From Lycium barbarum (taxonomy: Eukaryota; Streptophyta; Magnoliopsida; Solanales; Solanaceae), in the NCBI RefSeq assembly GCF_019175385.1, contig NC_083348.1, positions 2,185,001 to 2,249,000 on the forward strand: a DNA stretch of 64,000 nucleotides, written 5' to 3'. Under the pieces are notes generated by a model. The model was not told the origin of the DNA. It saw only the letters and a list, made by a program, of their open reading frames with translations, and made no database searches. Numbering within the stretch: the stretch's first letter is position 1; the number at the start of each line of letters is the position of its first letter. A program made the translations under genes and the position numbers. Shown here one piece after another: positions 35,677 to 49,700 of this stretch.

Positions 35677-38311
35677 TGTTACACCCCGCACTTTCAGAGC
35701 ATGAGCATGCCGCTTACATCACTGTAGTAATGGAGTATCGGAGACGTCCCATGATGTTTTGGAAGGTACAAGCCATGAGAAGTATGTAACAATGAAGTAA
35801 AGGATAAATTACGATCTCGTAAGTCGTAATCGGGAAAGACTATTTTGAAACAGAAGAACATGGCCATTATCAAGTATAATAAATGATAAATATCATGTAT
35901 GGAGAGTTTCGGAAGATTTCGAGATCAAGCAAATTGAAGAAAATAAGTTTGACGAAAATTTGAAAAATGTTGGCAGGATTTTGGGCAGATTTTTAGTCAA
36001 CTTTGGAGAGGCATATCTCCTAGTATATTAGGAGTTTTAAGGTGTTTCAAAATCCTAAAATGCATTTCGTCGAGTCTAGTTTTCAATGCAATAAACCGCT
36101 CATCGATACGACGTCGGAGTAGAGAATTATAGACGTTACAAGTTCGGCTGACAAAGCAGAAACGTGTGCTACAGTACTGCTACAGTAAACTGACTTGCTA
36201 CAGTGACCCGACCCGAATTTGACCCTTTATAAATGGTAATAACCCTTTTTTTTTCATCAGATTTTGCCTAGAAAATTCCAGAAAAATCAAAAGAGGGAGT
36301 GAGAGAATCAAAAAGTGAGCAATTTTCAAGTAGAAGAGTAGTAGTTTAGGTCCGGGTAGAGCGTGGTTGTGTTTGTAGTCTTGTTTTGCGGTGGATTCGG
36401 TTTGGATTCTTGGCAAACACTGAAAATATTGCTGTCCTAGTAAGAATAAGGTATGAATCTCTCCTTATTAATATTATTTTTGGTTTATTCACGAAGATAA
36501 AGTCGTTAAATAATCGTATAGCGGGTTGGCTAGTGGTGAAAATTGGAAAACATCGTGAGGGATGTTTTATGATACATAATGGTGTTGGAGATGATGTTAT
36601 GGATGTTGGTATTGTTGTTATTATTGTTGGTTGTTGAATTATAATTTCGGGCTAGGCATATAAACAGGGGTGATGCTGCCCGAATTTCGGCAGATTCTAA
36701 ATGGATTTAAATTAAGGGCTTAAGACGAGCGTATGATGATGATCCTAACAATAGTATGAATGGTTATATGTGTAGATTACAAGGCTACGAATAATCTTAA
36801 GTGAATTGCAAGACAGGAAGTAAGTTGGAAGTCGAGAAATTATCTTCCAGGTATGTTAAGGCTAGTCCCTTCCTTCTAAAGGCATGATTCCTTTCTTATG
36901 AATCCAATAGGTGTTTTCCAAATGTCTCATGATCCCTTTATGTGAATCCATAAATGTTTTCCAAGAATATTCTTATTCTCAAAAGCTAGGAATTCATGAT
37001 TCATAGAGTTTATGATTCAAAGGCATGACTTCTTTCTTGATAATCCATAAATATTTTCCAAAATGTCCCTATTTTCCGAGTCAAAGATTTATTATTCTAT
37101 AAGCTTTTATGACAACAACAACGGATATGTTTTTACAATATGAATGATGATGTTAAAGATGAGAATGTTTCTATGATGATTATGATGGTGATGATTTTAA
37201 TTCTAGAAATTCCAAGGCTTATGATGTTAACTATTATGAGATTATTGAGATTATTTCATGATTTTCTCGATTTTATTCATTGTTGTTGATCTCACCTTAT
37301 AATAATTATTTCTTCAAGGTGAGATATAGCGATGATGATAATTCCGTAATGAAAATCGGAGGTTACCGACCTTACGTCACTCCGAAGTAGTTATAGCTTT
37401 TATTTGGCTCTCAAGCATGCTTTATATATATATGTATTTTACTACACCGAGTCGCGCTATAGTCGGCCGGGTACGACACCTATTGTGCAACCACTGATCA
37501 GTTGGTATTACACACCGAGTCTCGAAAGGGCCGGGTACGTTACACATCGAGTCCCGAAAGGGCCGGGTACGTTACACACCGAGTCCCGAAAGGGCCGGGT
37601 ACGTTACACACCGAGTCCTGAAAATGCTGGGTACGTTATGATGATGATATTATATATATATGTATGTAAGAAAAAGTTTTTTTTAAAAGCTGAGCATGCT
37701 TGACATCCGCATGATGAGGCATCCAGATGTACAGGTTATCTCTCTTATTCCATGTTACCTTCCATATCTATATTATGTTGTTATTCATGCCTTACATACT
37801 CAGTACATTTTTCGTACTGACATCCCTTCTTGTGGACGCTGCGCTCATGCCCGCAGGTAGGCAGGGAGACGGATCAGACCCGTAGGTGTTCTATCAGCAG
37901 ATTCTCAGAAGCACTCCACTTACTTCGGAGCTGCAGTCTATTTGGTATTGTACTTATGATCATTTGTATTCTATGTAGAGGCTCGTAGACGTGTGTGTAC
38001 AGTTAGATGTTTTATAGATCCACCGGTTCATATTGTTGTATAATATATTGGTGGACCTTGTCGGCCTTATTTTGAGCTCTTGATACTTTTTTGTTAGCCT
38101 TGCCGCCTTTATGAAATACATTCTGTTGTGGCGACCTTGTCGGTCTACATATGTACATATGTGCTGAATGAGCGGATATTCCTATGTTGGGCCTTTTCGG
38201 TGTGCAGATATTCTTTGAGTTATGGTTTATAGTGTTCAAAGTAACGGATAAGTCAGGTGGTTTCCGGCCTATGGGTCGGGAGCCCGTCATACTCCTAATA
38301 GGGGTGTGACA
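35677..38311 (+). mobile_element. Solo LTR, 2635 bp, target duplication TGATT
   Basis: TGTTACACCCCGCACTTTC at 35677 to ATAGGGGTGTGACA at 38311, with TGATT on both sides (35672-35676 and 38312-38316). The ends form an 11-bp imperfect inverted repeat (TGT-T/C-ACACCCC). A TATA-like ctttataaatgg lies near 36221. Length and termini resemble Tekay/Del-type chromovirus LTRs, but no internal domain is present to prove it. Confidence 0.9.
37442..37638. repeat. 32-bp minisatellite in the solo LTR
   Basis: Four units of 32 bp (cacaccgagtcccgaaaggg then ccgggtacgtta) start at 37511, 37543, 37575 and 37607. A diverged unit with cgagtcgcgctatagtcggc precedes them at 37442. Confidence 0.9.
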
Positions 38312-38316
38312 TGATT

Positions 38317-38699
38317 AAAGAAAAGTATATAAAAATTAAAATATAGAAGATTTCTGACATGGTGCTGATGCGGCGGACGAGTGTATAATACCTCCTCTAG
38401 TGTAACTTGTTATCGGGGGGTAAATAAATTCATTTTTTAAATGTCTAGGGTAATAGATCGCCCAATTAATTTGAGTGTGAACTCAACTTTTCAGGTATAG
38501 TTCAGAGGACATTTGATGTATTTTGCCTTTTATTAATTGAAAGAAAAAGTTTCCAACATCTACATTAATTGAAAGCATATGTTCAGTCGTTCCGTTCAAA
38601 AGGAAGAAAACAAATATTTTATTTATGGAGAATCAAGTTAGAAAAAAATAAAAAAATAAGAAAAGAAAAAATATGATCATTGAAAAAAAAAAAAAGAGG
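38317..38699. other. AT-rich intergenic DNA
   Basis: Contains an unbounded repeat-like segment (gtctagggtaatagatcgcc near 38443). No gene. Confidence 0.4.
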
Positions 38700-38965
38700 A
38701 AAGGGTCAACTATGCTCCTGAACTATGCGAAATGACACATATTTGCCCTTCGTTAACAGTTGGGGTCAAATATGCCCTCACCGTTACTAGTTGGGGTCAA
38801 ATTTACTCCTAAACTTATGCTAATTGAAACAGATTTGCCCTTATTTTTAAATAGTGAAAACTTAACACCTGATGATACCACGTGTGAAACAATTAAGGAT
38901 TAATTTTTTTAAGCGAAGGGTAAATTTAAACTTTTCGCATAGTTTAGAAGCAATTTTAACTCTTT
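38700..38965. mobile_element. MITE of about 266 bp
   Basis: Imperfect inverted ends: aagggtcaactatgctcctg with aactatgcgaaa on the left, and on the minus strand from the right end aaagagttaaaattgcttct with aactatgcgaaa. Non-coding. The flanks are too A-rich to define a target duplication, so the superfamily is open. Confidence 0.65.
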
Positions 38966-39159
38966 TTACCAAAAAATAGTGATAACCATTTAAAAAAAAA
39001 TTGAGAAAAATGAAATAACTTTTCTGGTCATATAGAAAATAATCACCATTTAAAAATTAAAAATCTAGGAAGTGCTAAACACATACGCTTTGATGTCAAA
39101 ATCGTTTGATATATGTCTCACACAACTAACATTAATTGTGTAAGACTTCTTTTCGTGAG

Positions 39160-40075
39160 ACAGAAAAAGTAGACATACAGTTTGTGGATCCAAAATTGTA
39201 AGATGTGGGTCCATTCTCACACAACTAATGTCAGTTATGTGAGATAGGTATTAAAATTTTGTCACGTAGCTAGCTAATATTATTATGGATAGAAAGTCAA
39301 CAAAGATTTGATAAGTACAAATATATATAGTGTGAAATGAAATGTGAAAATCCAATTTATAGAAAAAAGAAAATCCGAAAGAAACAGAGTAGTCCTATTA
39401 AAAGAGGAGCATTAGATTACATGATAAGCTAACGGCAGAGTGGGTCAGCTGGGGGTGTACATGTTTAAGAAGCCAACACCCAAAACCCCAAAATACGAGG
39501 GAATGTATTTGTTACTTTCTTATTTAAATTTATATTTATTTTCTAATATTTAGTTATTTTCTTATTTAAATTGTATATTCATTATATTTAAACAAATACG
39601 TTATGCACATTCAGATGTTGAAAAACAAACAACTTTTATTCAGATTCAGACGTCTTAATATTAATGAAAATAAATGAAACCTAAGAATCCTTTTACGCAA
39701 CAAGAAAGTAAACATAAAATTTATGGACCCAAAAATGTAAGATGTGAATTCACTTTTTATGTGACAAAAGTAAGTCTCATATCGCGAGTGTCAATTATGT
39801 GAGATACATATTTGACACACAGCTAGCCAATATATTATGGAGGAGATAGAAAGTCAACAAAGATTTGATAAAGTACAAATATACACAGTGGTAAAAGCAA
39901 ATATGAAAATTCAATTTGATTGAAAAAGAAAATCGGAAAAGAATTAGTAGTAGCTAGTAGTATTAAAGGAGGAGCATTGGATTACAAGAGAAGCTAAAGG
40001 CGGAGTGGGTCAGTGTGGGATTGTACATGTTCAAGAAGCGAACGGCCAAATCCCCAAAATACGAGGGAATGTACT
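39160..40075. repeat. Duplicated segment upstream of the CHR28-like gene
   Basis: About 350 bp at 39160-39510 is repeated at 39704-40075. Anchors are agaaagtcaacaaagatttg (39291 and 39848) and ccccaaaatacgagggaatg (near 39486 and 40052). The copies differ clearly, so the duplication is old. The right copy touches the presumed transcription start; 190 bp of AT-rich DNA separates the copies. Confidence 0.85.
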
Positions 40076-40740
40076 CTCTCACTCCCCCAAACTCTTACTT
40101 CATTAGGGCTTCCAATCCCCAATTCCTAAGGTATACTTCCCACACACTCTCTCTCTCTCTCTGTGGGGGCTTCTGTCCCTAATTAATGGGTATTTCAAAA
40201 ATGTTAACTTCCTTTGTGGTTCTGATTTGATTTTTATCCTCTTTCATTTGAATGTGAAATTGATTAGTAGTAAGAATTTCTACTCATTTTCTTTCAACAA
40301 TTAGGACTCCTTTTTTTTTGGATTCTTGAATGTGACAAAGGTTAGCACTACTATCTATCTTGAATTAATGATCATATGTGTTATAAAAAAAAGAAAAGAA
40401 TTTGCCTTTAGGTCTACTCTCTCCATGCATGGCTTCTCTAAACTGTAATTTGTAAGTTACATAATGGAACCCTTTTTTCTCTCCTTGTGTTTCAGTTGTT
40501 TATGTTACAGTAGGATGGTTTGATGCTACTCATTAGATGCGTGACTGTGTGGATCCTGTTGCTGATTTTCTAGAGTATACTCGTGCCTTCTTCCGCAAAC
40601 TGGTTATTGACTTGGTGTTGAGACATTGCTCCCGTCTGGTAAAGGAATTGTTTACCATTGAATTATTTTTTGACTGCCTGATCTTTTTATGACGTTGCTC
40701 TAGTGCTGCTCGAGTACAGGTTGGTTCTGTATTCTCTCCA
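40076..40740 (+). promoter_or_regulatory. 5' leader and leader intron of the CHR28-like gene
   Basis: A non-coding first exon ending cctaag/gtatac at 40130 and an intron to cagtacag at 40719 are inferred from splice-like sites; the start codon exon follows. A CT repeat lies at 40147-40161. No transcript evidence is available. Confidence 0.4.
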
Positions 40741-43700
40741 ATGGATGCAATATCAATCTCTTCAGATGATTCGGATTTGCGTGAAATAGACAACTACCAA
40801 GAAGATGAGTCACCTCTCAGGGATTCTGCTTCTTCTCGAGTCCTTCCATCATGGGCAACAGGTAAAGAATTGACTTTTTTTTCTCTCTTCCTGCCACAAA
40901 GTTATGCTGAGTTTGTTTATAACTTGGACCGTGGGACAATGTCAGATAGCCGTCCATTCCAAAAGGTTCCATCGCCCACAAGACCAAGTTTTCTTAATGG
41001 AGGCTCCTCCAACTATCATAGTAATCGACCCTTGCAGCCTCCAACTATTATTGATGACAGTGGGCCATCAAGTTCGCGAGCAGTTAAAGACGTGATGTAC
41101 TTTTCTGGAAATGGTAATAATGGTCTGTGACAAGTATTAAAGGTAGGAATACTTCGCACAGGACCGTTTATTGAAAAGAAAACCTTTGTTTCTGATGCAG
41201 ATAATTGGAAGAATTTCCCGCAACAAACTCTAAAGCGGACGCTTCCAACATCCCTTCAGCCTTCGGATGTACCTGGCAGTAGCCAGACTCGTCAATCTGC
41301 ATGGGCAAGTTCAAGCAGTGGTGGTGATAACTACAGGAAAGGCAACCATAATGAGTTAGTTCTCTATGAAAACAAAGGAAGCAGAGTATTACCTCCGTCT
41401 TTGATGCACAGAAAGGCCACTTCAGGTGTTCAATATACCAGTGTAAACGATACCTTTGGGACAGCTGAAGAGAGAGTTGCAGCAGCTGATGAGAGACTCA
41501 TCTTTCAAGCTGCTCTGCAGGTACTTTCTTGTGATCTGTAAATGCTGTATTGGATTGCACAATTCATGCATTGAACCTTCTTTTGTCTCCGAAAGTCTTC
41601 ATTATTCCCTCCTCCCCATAATAGATTGCAAAATTGAACTCACTGCTGTCAATTGATATTCTATTTTTGTATTAATTATTCTGTATGCTTGAAACTATAC
41701 AGTTAAACAGAACCAAGCTAGTTTAGAACACAATGGTTCTGTATTTATTATTACTATTATTATTAATTACTATTATTTACATATATTCAACTTATTTTTT
41801 TCATTTCTATCTTTTATTTGGTACGATGATGACATGAGTCGAGCTTATATGGCGCCGATCGCGATTGTTTGGAACTGAGGCATAGTCGCTGTTGTTTCAC
41901 TATGAGCCTCCAGAGGCTGCATCTCTTGTATGTTCATTCAGCTTTTAGTTTAACATACTCGTGTTCTTTTCTGTCAGGATTTGAACCAACCTAAGGTAGA
42001 AGCTCGTCTGCCAGAAGGTCTTTTATCAGTTTCTCTCCTCAGACACCAGGTCTACTTGTGCTACTTAAGTATCCTATTATTTTCTTTTTATAGTATGTGT
42101 TCTAACTACATTTTCCCTCCGTTAGAGAATTGCTTTGGCGTGGATGCTTCAAAAAGAAACTGGTAGTGTACATTGTTCGGGTGGTATTCTGGCTGATGAT
42201 CAGGTCAAGTAAAATGCCGCTGGCCTTATTCTTCTTAGTTTCTTCTTGCACTTCTGCTGGTATTAATCATGTTAATTATTTATTCTGTTACGTTACAGGG
42301 TCTTGGTAAGACTATTTCAATGATTGCCCTCATTCAGATGCAGAGGTCAGCTCAGGATAAGTCTAAAGCAAAAGATGTGGATGCTATTAAAGCCGAAGCG
42401 TTGAATTTGGATGATGATGATGAAAGTGTCGCCCCTGCTTCTCAGGAAACAAACCAGTGTGGAGAAACAGATGGTGTTGAGGTGATTCCAGATGCAAGAA
42501 CGTCTATAAAGGAGTTTCGCCGTAGGAGGCCAGCAGCTGGTACATTGGTAGTGTGTCCAGCAAGTATTGTTCGACAATGGGCTCGGGAATTGGATGAGAA
42601 AGTAACCGTTGACGCACGTCTATCTATTCTAGTCTATCATGGAGGTAGTAGGACTAAGAATCCGGCGGAACTGGCACAATATGATGTGGTCCTGACTACG
42701 TATGCCATTGTAACAAATGAAGTTCCTAAACAAGCTTTGGCTGAAGAGGATGACGATGACCAAAAAAATGGGGAGAGGTACGGAATATCTTCGGACTTCT
42801 CTTCAAGTAAGAAGCGGAAAAAACCATCCTCGAGTAAGAAGGGGAAAAAAGGCAGAAAAGGATTTGATTTAGATGACTTTGATCCTAATTGTGGTACTCT
42901 TTCCAAAGTCAGTTGGTTTAGGGTGATTTTAGATGAAGCCCAGACTATAAAGAATCATAGAACACAAGTTGCTAGAGCATGCTGCAGCCTTAGAGCAAAA
43001 CGAAGGTGGTGCTTATCTGGAACACCGATACAAAATGCCATTGATGAACTATTCAGCTACTTCAGATTTCTGAGATATGATCCCTATGCTGAATATAAAT
43101 CATTTTGCAGCCAAATTAAGTTTCCGATTGCTATAAACTCAATTAATGGGTATAAGAAGCTTCAAGCAATTTTGAGGGCCATAATGTTGCGGCGGACAAA
43201 AGGTAACCGTTGACTTCTCCTTGTTATCTTAATGTATTGCATTTCTGTAAAAGGAACTGCTAAATGAGCATGTCGTGGGTTTAAGCCTTTGGGTCTTGCT
43301 ACTGTCCTGGATTTTCAAAAATAATTTACCTCCCTTGTGCATTTTGCCTTTGACGCTGGTTACAATGGCAAATTGTTACAAAATAGTTTCCGTACTGATC
43401 CTGCTTTGATTACACTTCTTTTAAGCCGAGGTATCAGAACACAGCCTCTCTACCCCTTGGTAGGGGTGAGGTCTGCGTATACGCTAACCTCCCTACCCCA
43501 CTTCTGGGATTACATCGGGTATGTTGTTGGTGTAGTATCCGTACTGAAGTTTTCCTCTGTGGACCACAGAGATTGATGCAGCAGCAGCTTTCTGTATTCA
43601 TTTTTTCTCAATCACATTTTATTTTACTATCCATGCATCTATGTGGTGCCTGCATGTGTGTCTGAATGGGGTTTATATTCTTATGAAGATATACAGTCTT

Positions 43701-46700
43701 TCAATTTGCTATAACCTAATTCACTCTCATGTGTTCATTATAAGTATGTTAAATTACTTCCGTAGTTAGATCTTCAACAGATATTTTTGTGTGTAGCTCA
43801 ATATCTGAACTTTACTACTTTAGGTACCGTGATTGATGGTGAGCCAATTATAACCTTACCACCAAAAACTATACAGTTGAAGAAGGTGGCTTTCTCTGCC
43901 GAGGAACGAGCTTTCTATAACAAATTAGAAGCGGAATCGCGATCACAATTTAAGGTGCCTCACTGTCTGCCTCCTCTAACCCTATTGATTTGTCAAACCT
44001 GACAATTGTTGATGAAAAGAATATTCACTGCATCACATCATCCTTTTTATGAAATTTCTCTCAAATAACTTAAGGATAGTGTTTACTTAACATAGACAAC
44101 TTTCTTACAATTTAATGGTCTAGTCATAGTCTTTTGAGTTTTCTGCAACAGAAGTCTGAATAACTGGGGAGATCTATTGTATTTATGTTCTAGTCATAGT
44201 CTTTGAGTGTTCTGTTTAACAGAAGTTTCAGGAAATCTTTGCAATGCATGTTGTGCTATGTAAACTAAGTTCCCAAGTTGTGGTTTGTTAATTTGAGTTT
44301 TTGATTGATCAAAAGGCGCTCCTAAAAGGTAGTTTTAACCATTTGAAACCTATTCCATTTGTGTCTTTAGCATGTCTTACCCCTCTCATGATGTTTCTTT
44401 TCCTGAAGATGCAAAGACTAACTACATATAAGAATGCTCTACTGTGAGTATAGAAACATATTCAAAATGATAAAAACCAGGGGGAGCTTCTACAGAAAGA
44501 AGTGGTTGGGTACAATATGCCGACTTGTAACATGAAAATAGCTACACCTCATGATAGGTCGGTAATGTTGCATATTTTGTTTGACCATCTCAAGCTTTTA
44601 GAGAAAGCTGCTACTTTCAATACTTTATGCACTGGGCATCTGTGTAACGTAATTTAGTTGTTTTATTCAGATTTTGGGACATGTAAGAGTTGGGGATATA
44701 AACTGCTAAATGTATGCAATAGATGGTCTTAATCACAATTGTGGTTGCTATTTCTGATTCATACCTTCTTGAGCTTCACATGTATACATTTAACGATTGG
44801 TGATTGAGGATGGCACTGATTTCTCCCATTTCTAGTGCGGAAAGCTCAACTTTTTGAACTCTGCAAGTATTAGTAATAGCCTATTAGACGCTTTCCTTTT
44901 TCCCATTCAATAGTAGCTGATGTTGTTTGCCAGGAATTTAGTCTTTGTAGTTTGAATATAGATTTGTATGTTACTGTGAATTTAGAGAAACTGTAGTTTT
45001 AGATAGCCCCTAATTTTTCTAACAAATATTATTTAGTAATGGAATGGAATGGGCTCGAAAAGAAAGAATGTATATAGAAGATTTGTGTAGTCAACACAGA
45101 TTAGTTTGTGATTATGTATATAGAAGATTTGTGTAGTCAACACAGATTAGTTTGTGATTAAGGCATAGTTGACTGATTAGTTCATTGTATATAGAAGATT
45201 TGTGTAGTCGACCCAGATTAGTTTGTGATTAAGACGTAGTTGACTGATTAGTTCATTGATACCAGCTTATAGTATCCTTTCAATCAGGAACCCTAGCATT
45301 TTTACATCTTAAATGAGAAACTCATGGCGTGCAATCTGAGATGTATAAAGTAGATAAATCCCACTTATAAATTCTACACCGCAGGAATTTAAGCTCCAAA
45401 TACAAAACCACTTTAAAGGTAGTCTTTTCCATTGCAAATGTTTTGATCTTTTTTCCAATGTTATCAGCAGCTTTCAAAGTCCCCCCCCCCCCCCACCCCC
45501 ACCCCCACCCCACAAAAACCACACACACATATTTGGAATATTTTGTGACCTTTTTATAGCTGCTACTATATCTTTAATTTATTACGTAAGTCACCAAAAT
45601 CCCCACAATTTTAACTGCCAATTGCAATTGGTGAAAGATCCTAATCAAAAGTAAGGTTCTTTCCAGGTATAGATTTCAAAGAATTATTAAAGGTTGTCGC
45701 CCACATGTTTTTATGTAAAATATTTAGGCTTTTTAAAATGTTAGTTCTCATGGAAACAAATTCTACGTGGCCCGAAATACACGTGCAGCAGCATATATAG
45801 TGAAGAAAGGAGCAGCCCGGTGCACTAAGCTCCTGCTATGTGCCGGGTCTGGGGAAGGGCTGGACCACAAGGGTTTATATAGTGTAATAAATGTTAAAAT
45901 GTGATCGTCCATTTCTTGTGTGGTTAGGATTAGCAAAAGAAAGTTATCTGTTACTGCTTAAACAAATAAAAAAAATTTCAAATGTAGCTTGATTTCTTTC
46001 CCTAAAAATCAACTGGCTTCGTATTTTCTTGGACAACAAGGTTTTCTGGTCCAATACCTATATATGAGGCTTTTTTACCTCAACTATATTACATTTTTTA
46101 AAATAAGTACTTATAAGTACAATCCTCTCTCTATTGTACATGGGGTTGTCCCCGTTTCTCCTCACTCAATTCATTCTCGGGAGAAAACCGAAACAGCGTG
46201 GAGTGTTTATTGCATTTGGAGATTAGACATGTGAATGTGCTTTTATCGAGTATATAATATATTTTGATGATTAAATGGCTAAAGATGTACATTAGTATGA
46301 CTGTAATCTTCATTATGCTTGGGTCATTTTATTTGGTTCAATCTGGTTAATTTTTATGCTACATATCTGGGGGCTCAGTAGAAGAAACAAAGAAGACATC
46401 AAATAGACGATGGGAATAGAAGATGTTTTGATGGACATCAAATAGACGATGGGAATAGAAGATGTTTTGATGATCTTTCAACTAGTCAAACTATGCTCAA
46501 AGCTAAATGTCTTTTTTATTTACATAGTTGGGCCTTTTTATCCCCAATAGATTCCCCTGATAGCCTTTTAGATTTTGTTTGCTCTTTAGTTGTGTACTAG
46601 AGCTGACATTCTTGTGCTCAATCTTTTGTAACTACTTTGCATCTTCTGGATGCCTTGAATAAAATCAATTACTTCATCCCCAAAATAAAAAAAAGGACGA

Positions 46701-49700
46701 TGGGAATATGAAGTGATGTCATCTGATCATGGAAATGTGACAAGGAAGATGCCTCTCTCACCCTCATGATAAGTTAGCACACCGCCATTACTTTGTATTT
46801 CGGAATCCTATTATGTATATAAGACTTCATTTTCAAGACTAAGCTTTTAGTCTTGTGAAGCAATCTGGTAAATTTTGATCTCCAGAGCAGGTTGAGATTT
46901 CTAGTAGTCTTCTGATGCTTTATTGTTTAGCTGATTTCACTAGCTCTAGCAGTGTGTCTTTAATTAAGATGTACTCATCTTGCAGGCATATGCTGCAGCT
47001 GGAACTGTGAGGCAAAACTATGCAAATATCTTATTGATGCTTCTGCGACTTCGGCAGGCTTGTGACCACCCAAAACTTGTCAAAAGGGAGAGTTACAATT
47101 CTGTTGGAAGAGCTTCATCAGAGATGGCAAAGAAGCTCCCAAAGGAAATGGTGGAGAATCTCTTGAAACAATTGGAAACTTCTTTAGCAACGTGTTCCGT
47201 ATGCGATGTAAGTTCCTCCTGGTTATTATCCTTGTCTGCTTCTGATGGTTAGAGTTTGTGGTCTTCTCATTTCTTGAATTCTTGATCTATTTGGCAAGAG
47301 TACAAGTGCAAGTTGAGATACAAATTTTAGGTAGTCAAAACCATTATGATTCGCCTCAAATTAGAAAATAGCCCTTACCTATATTACATGCACTCTCCAT
47401 TTCCCCTTCCCCTCTAATCGAGTCGGTGTTGATATGAAATGACTGCAGTAGCAGTATGGGATTCGTAGCAGATGGATTGTTTGATCACGGATTCAGTAGG
47501 AGGCCAGGCTTAGTACTCTCCCAACAATCATGACTAACCTTATTGACAAGCTTAATTCAACTGTCTACATTTCCCTTGAAGACATGTTTGCTAAAACTTC
47601 TTATTATGTCCTCCAAATCCCCCTAACTAACTGGGGCCTCCCTAACCATATTGGTTAAACTTCAAAGATACAACTAATGATTGTAAATCAATGGTGTAAA
47701 TAGAATTTCGCAGGCAAGTAAAATGCAGTGAGTTGTCATATCTCTGAACAAGCTTGAAATTGCTATCCATCGAAACATTTGAAGTCAAAGTGCTTTTCTC
47801 CCTTGTAAAAGGAAAATCTGAATAAATCTGAAGATTAAGTAGAATACCATATGCGCATCTAGATTGGTTTGACTCAGTTGAAAGTCACTTTAAAGTGCTC
47901 TCTAGTAGCATATTTTTTGTCTGTCAGTTTGGTTTTATTATTTTGTTTTATAGTTATGACAGTCTTTGTCATGGTACGACTGTCATAGTACACATACTAG
48001 TTTGATGTCTACTGTTATTATTTCCACAGGATGTGCCTGAAGATGCAGTTGTAACCATGTGTGGACACGTATTCTGCAATCAATGTGTATCAGATTATTT
48101 AACTGGCGAAGATAATACATGTCCTACACCTGGATGCAGAGAACAACTTGGTCCTGAGGCTGTATATTCTAAAGCTACCCTTAAAAAATGTGTATCAGAT
48201 GATGTCAATGGTGATCCTTCTGCCTTGTCTGAGTTTGATGAGAAATCCATCACGGAAAATGAGTACAATTCTTCTAAAATAAGAACTGCTATTGAAATTC
48301 TTGAGTCATGTTGTAAGTCAAAGGATCCCTATTTAGAACAAGATATCTTGGTGCAATGCAATGGTGAATCATCAAATTTTGGAAGAGGAGATTCAGAATC
48401 GCAAGCCAAGGGGCCGGTAAAGGCCATTGTCTTCTCTCAGTGGACAGGCATGTTAAACTTGGTTGAGCGTGCTTTAAACCAGTCTGGTTTTCACTATGAG
48501 AGGCTTGATGGTACAATGTCTCTTGCTGCTAGAGACAGAGCTGTCAAAGAGTTCAACACAAATCCTGAGGTTGGCCTTTTCTTGTATGCTTAGGCCTTTT
48601 CTTGTATGCTTACTTTTTGTGCAGTAATCTCTTAGATATTTCAAAATGCCCACTATTTTCTCTTTTGATAACTCATAAATTTCATTAATATCAGAACAAG
48701 GCGGTGTATGGAAAAAATATACATGATGTATTTAATTTTCAACCTCTTTCCTATCAAGTTATCCCAGCTCTCTATACAAAAGGGAGTCATCTTCTTTGGA
48801 ACATAGAAAAATAGATGAAGCAAGAATGTCCAACGCTCCTAACATCATCTAGCTATTATTGAACACTCTGCTCTTTATTTCCATCCTAATAAGCCAAAAG
48901 ACAGTGGTCTGGTAAGTTGCCTTACTTACTTGCCCATCATTTGAACCCTTTAACTTGACAATCTTTGTTCTCTGTTCATTGCTTTGGAGCTGCAAAGCAA
49001 GAGAATGTCTATTTCCAAACTCCTAACACAAGCAGAACCAACATTAACTCGCAAAAAGTTTTTGCTTTCTGAGATCCTCTGCCGATCAGATTACATCCGT
49101 ACTTCACACTAGGTTCTCCTTTTTTTTTTCTTGTTCTTTTATGCCCTGGTATTTCATATGCTTCTCTCTACTCCCCTACTAGTAACTCCATTAAAAGTGA
49201 GTTCACCCTGAAAGATTTCACCCTTGATTCCTCCATATCATCTTATTTTCGTTCCTAGTACATGTTGACATGCTCTGCTCTGAGAAATCTCAACCATTTT
49301 TCCAAAACGAATATGCTCAACCTCTTCCCATTCATGTATGGATCTCCTGAAATTAATGTCCCACATGGTTCCCAAAGCCTCCTAAAACTAATATCCCTTG
49401 TGATCCCCATTCACCCCTTCTTAAATAATCAGCCACCACTGCAAAATGTCTTTTATCGGGTGAACTCGCAAAAAGTTTTTGCTTTCTGAGATCATTTGCT
49501 GATCAGATTACATCCGTACTTCACACTTGGTTCTTTTTTTTTTTTTTCCTTGTTCCTTTATGCCCTGGTATTTCATGTGCTTCTCTCAACTCCCCTACTA
49601 GTAACTCCATTAAAAGTGAGTTCACCCTGAAAGATTTCACCCTTGATTCCTCCATATCATCTTATTTTCGTCTCTTCCTACTACATGTTGACATGCTCTT

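Noticed and set aside
42629..42906. Minus-strand frame opposite CHR28 exon 42299-43202
   Set aside because: Shadow of the lysine/glutamate-rich coding strand of the SNF2 domain.
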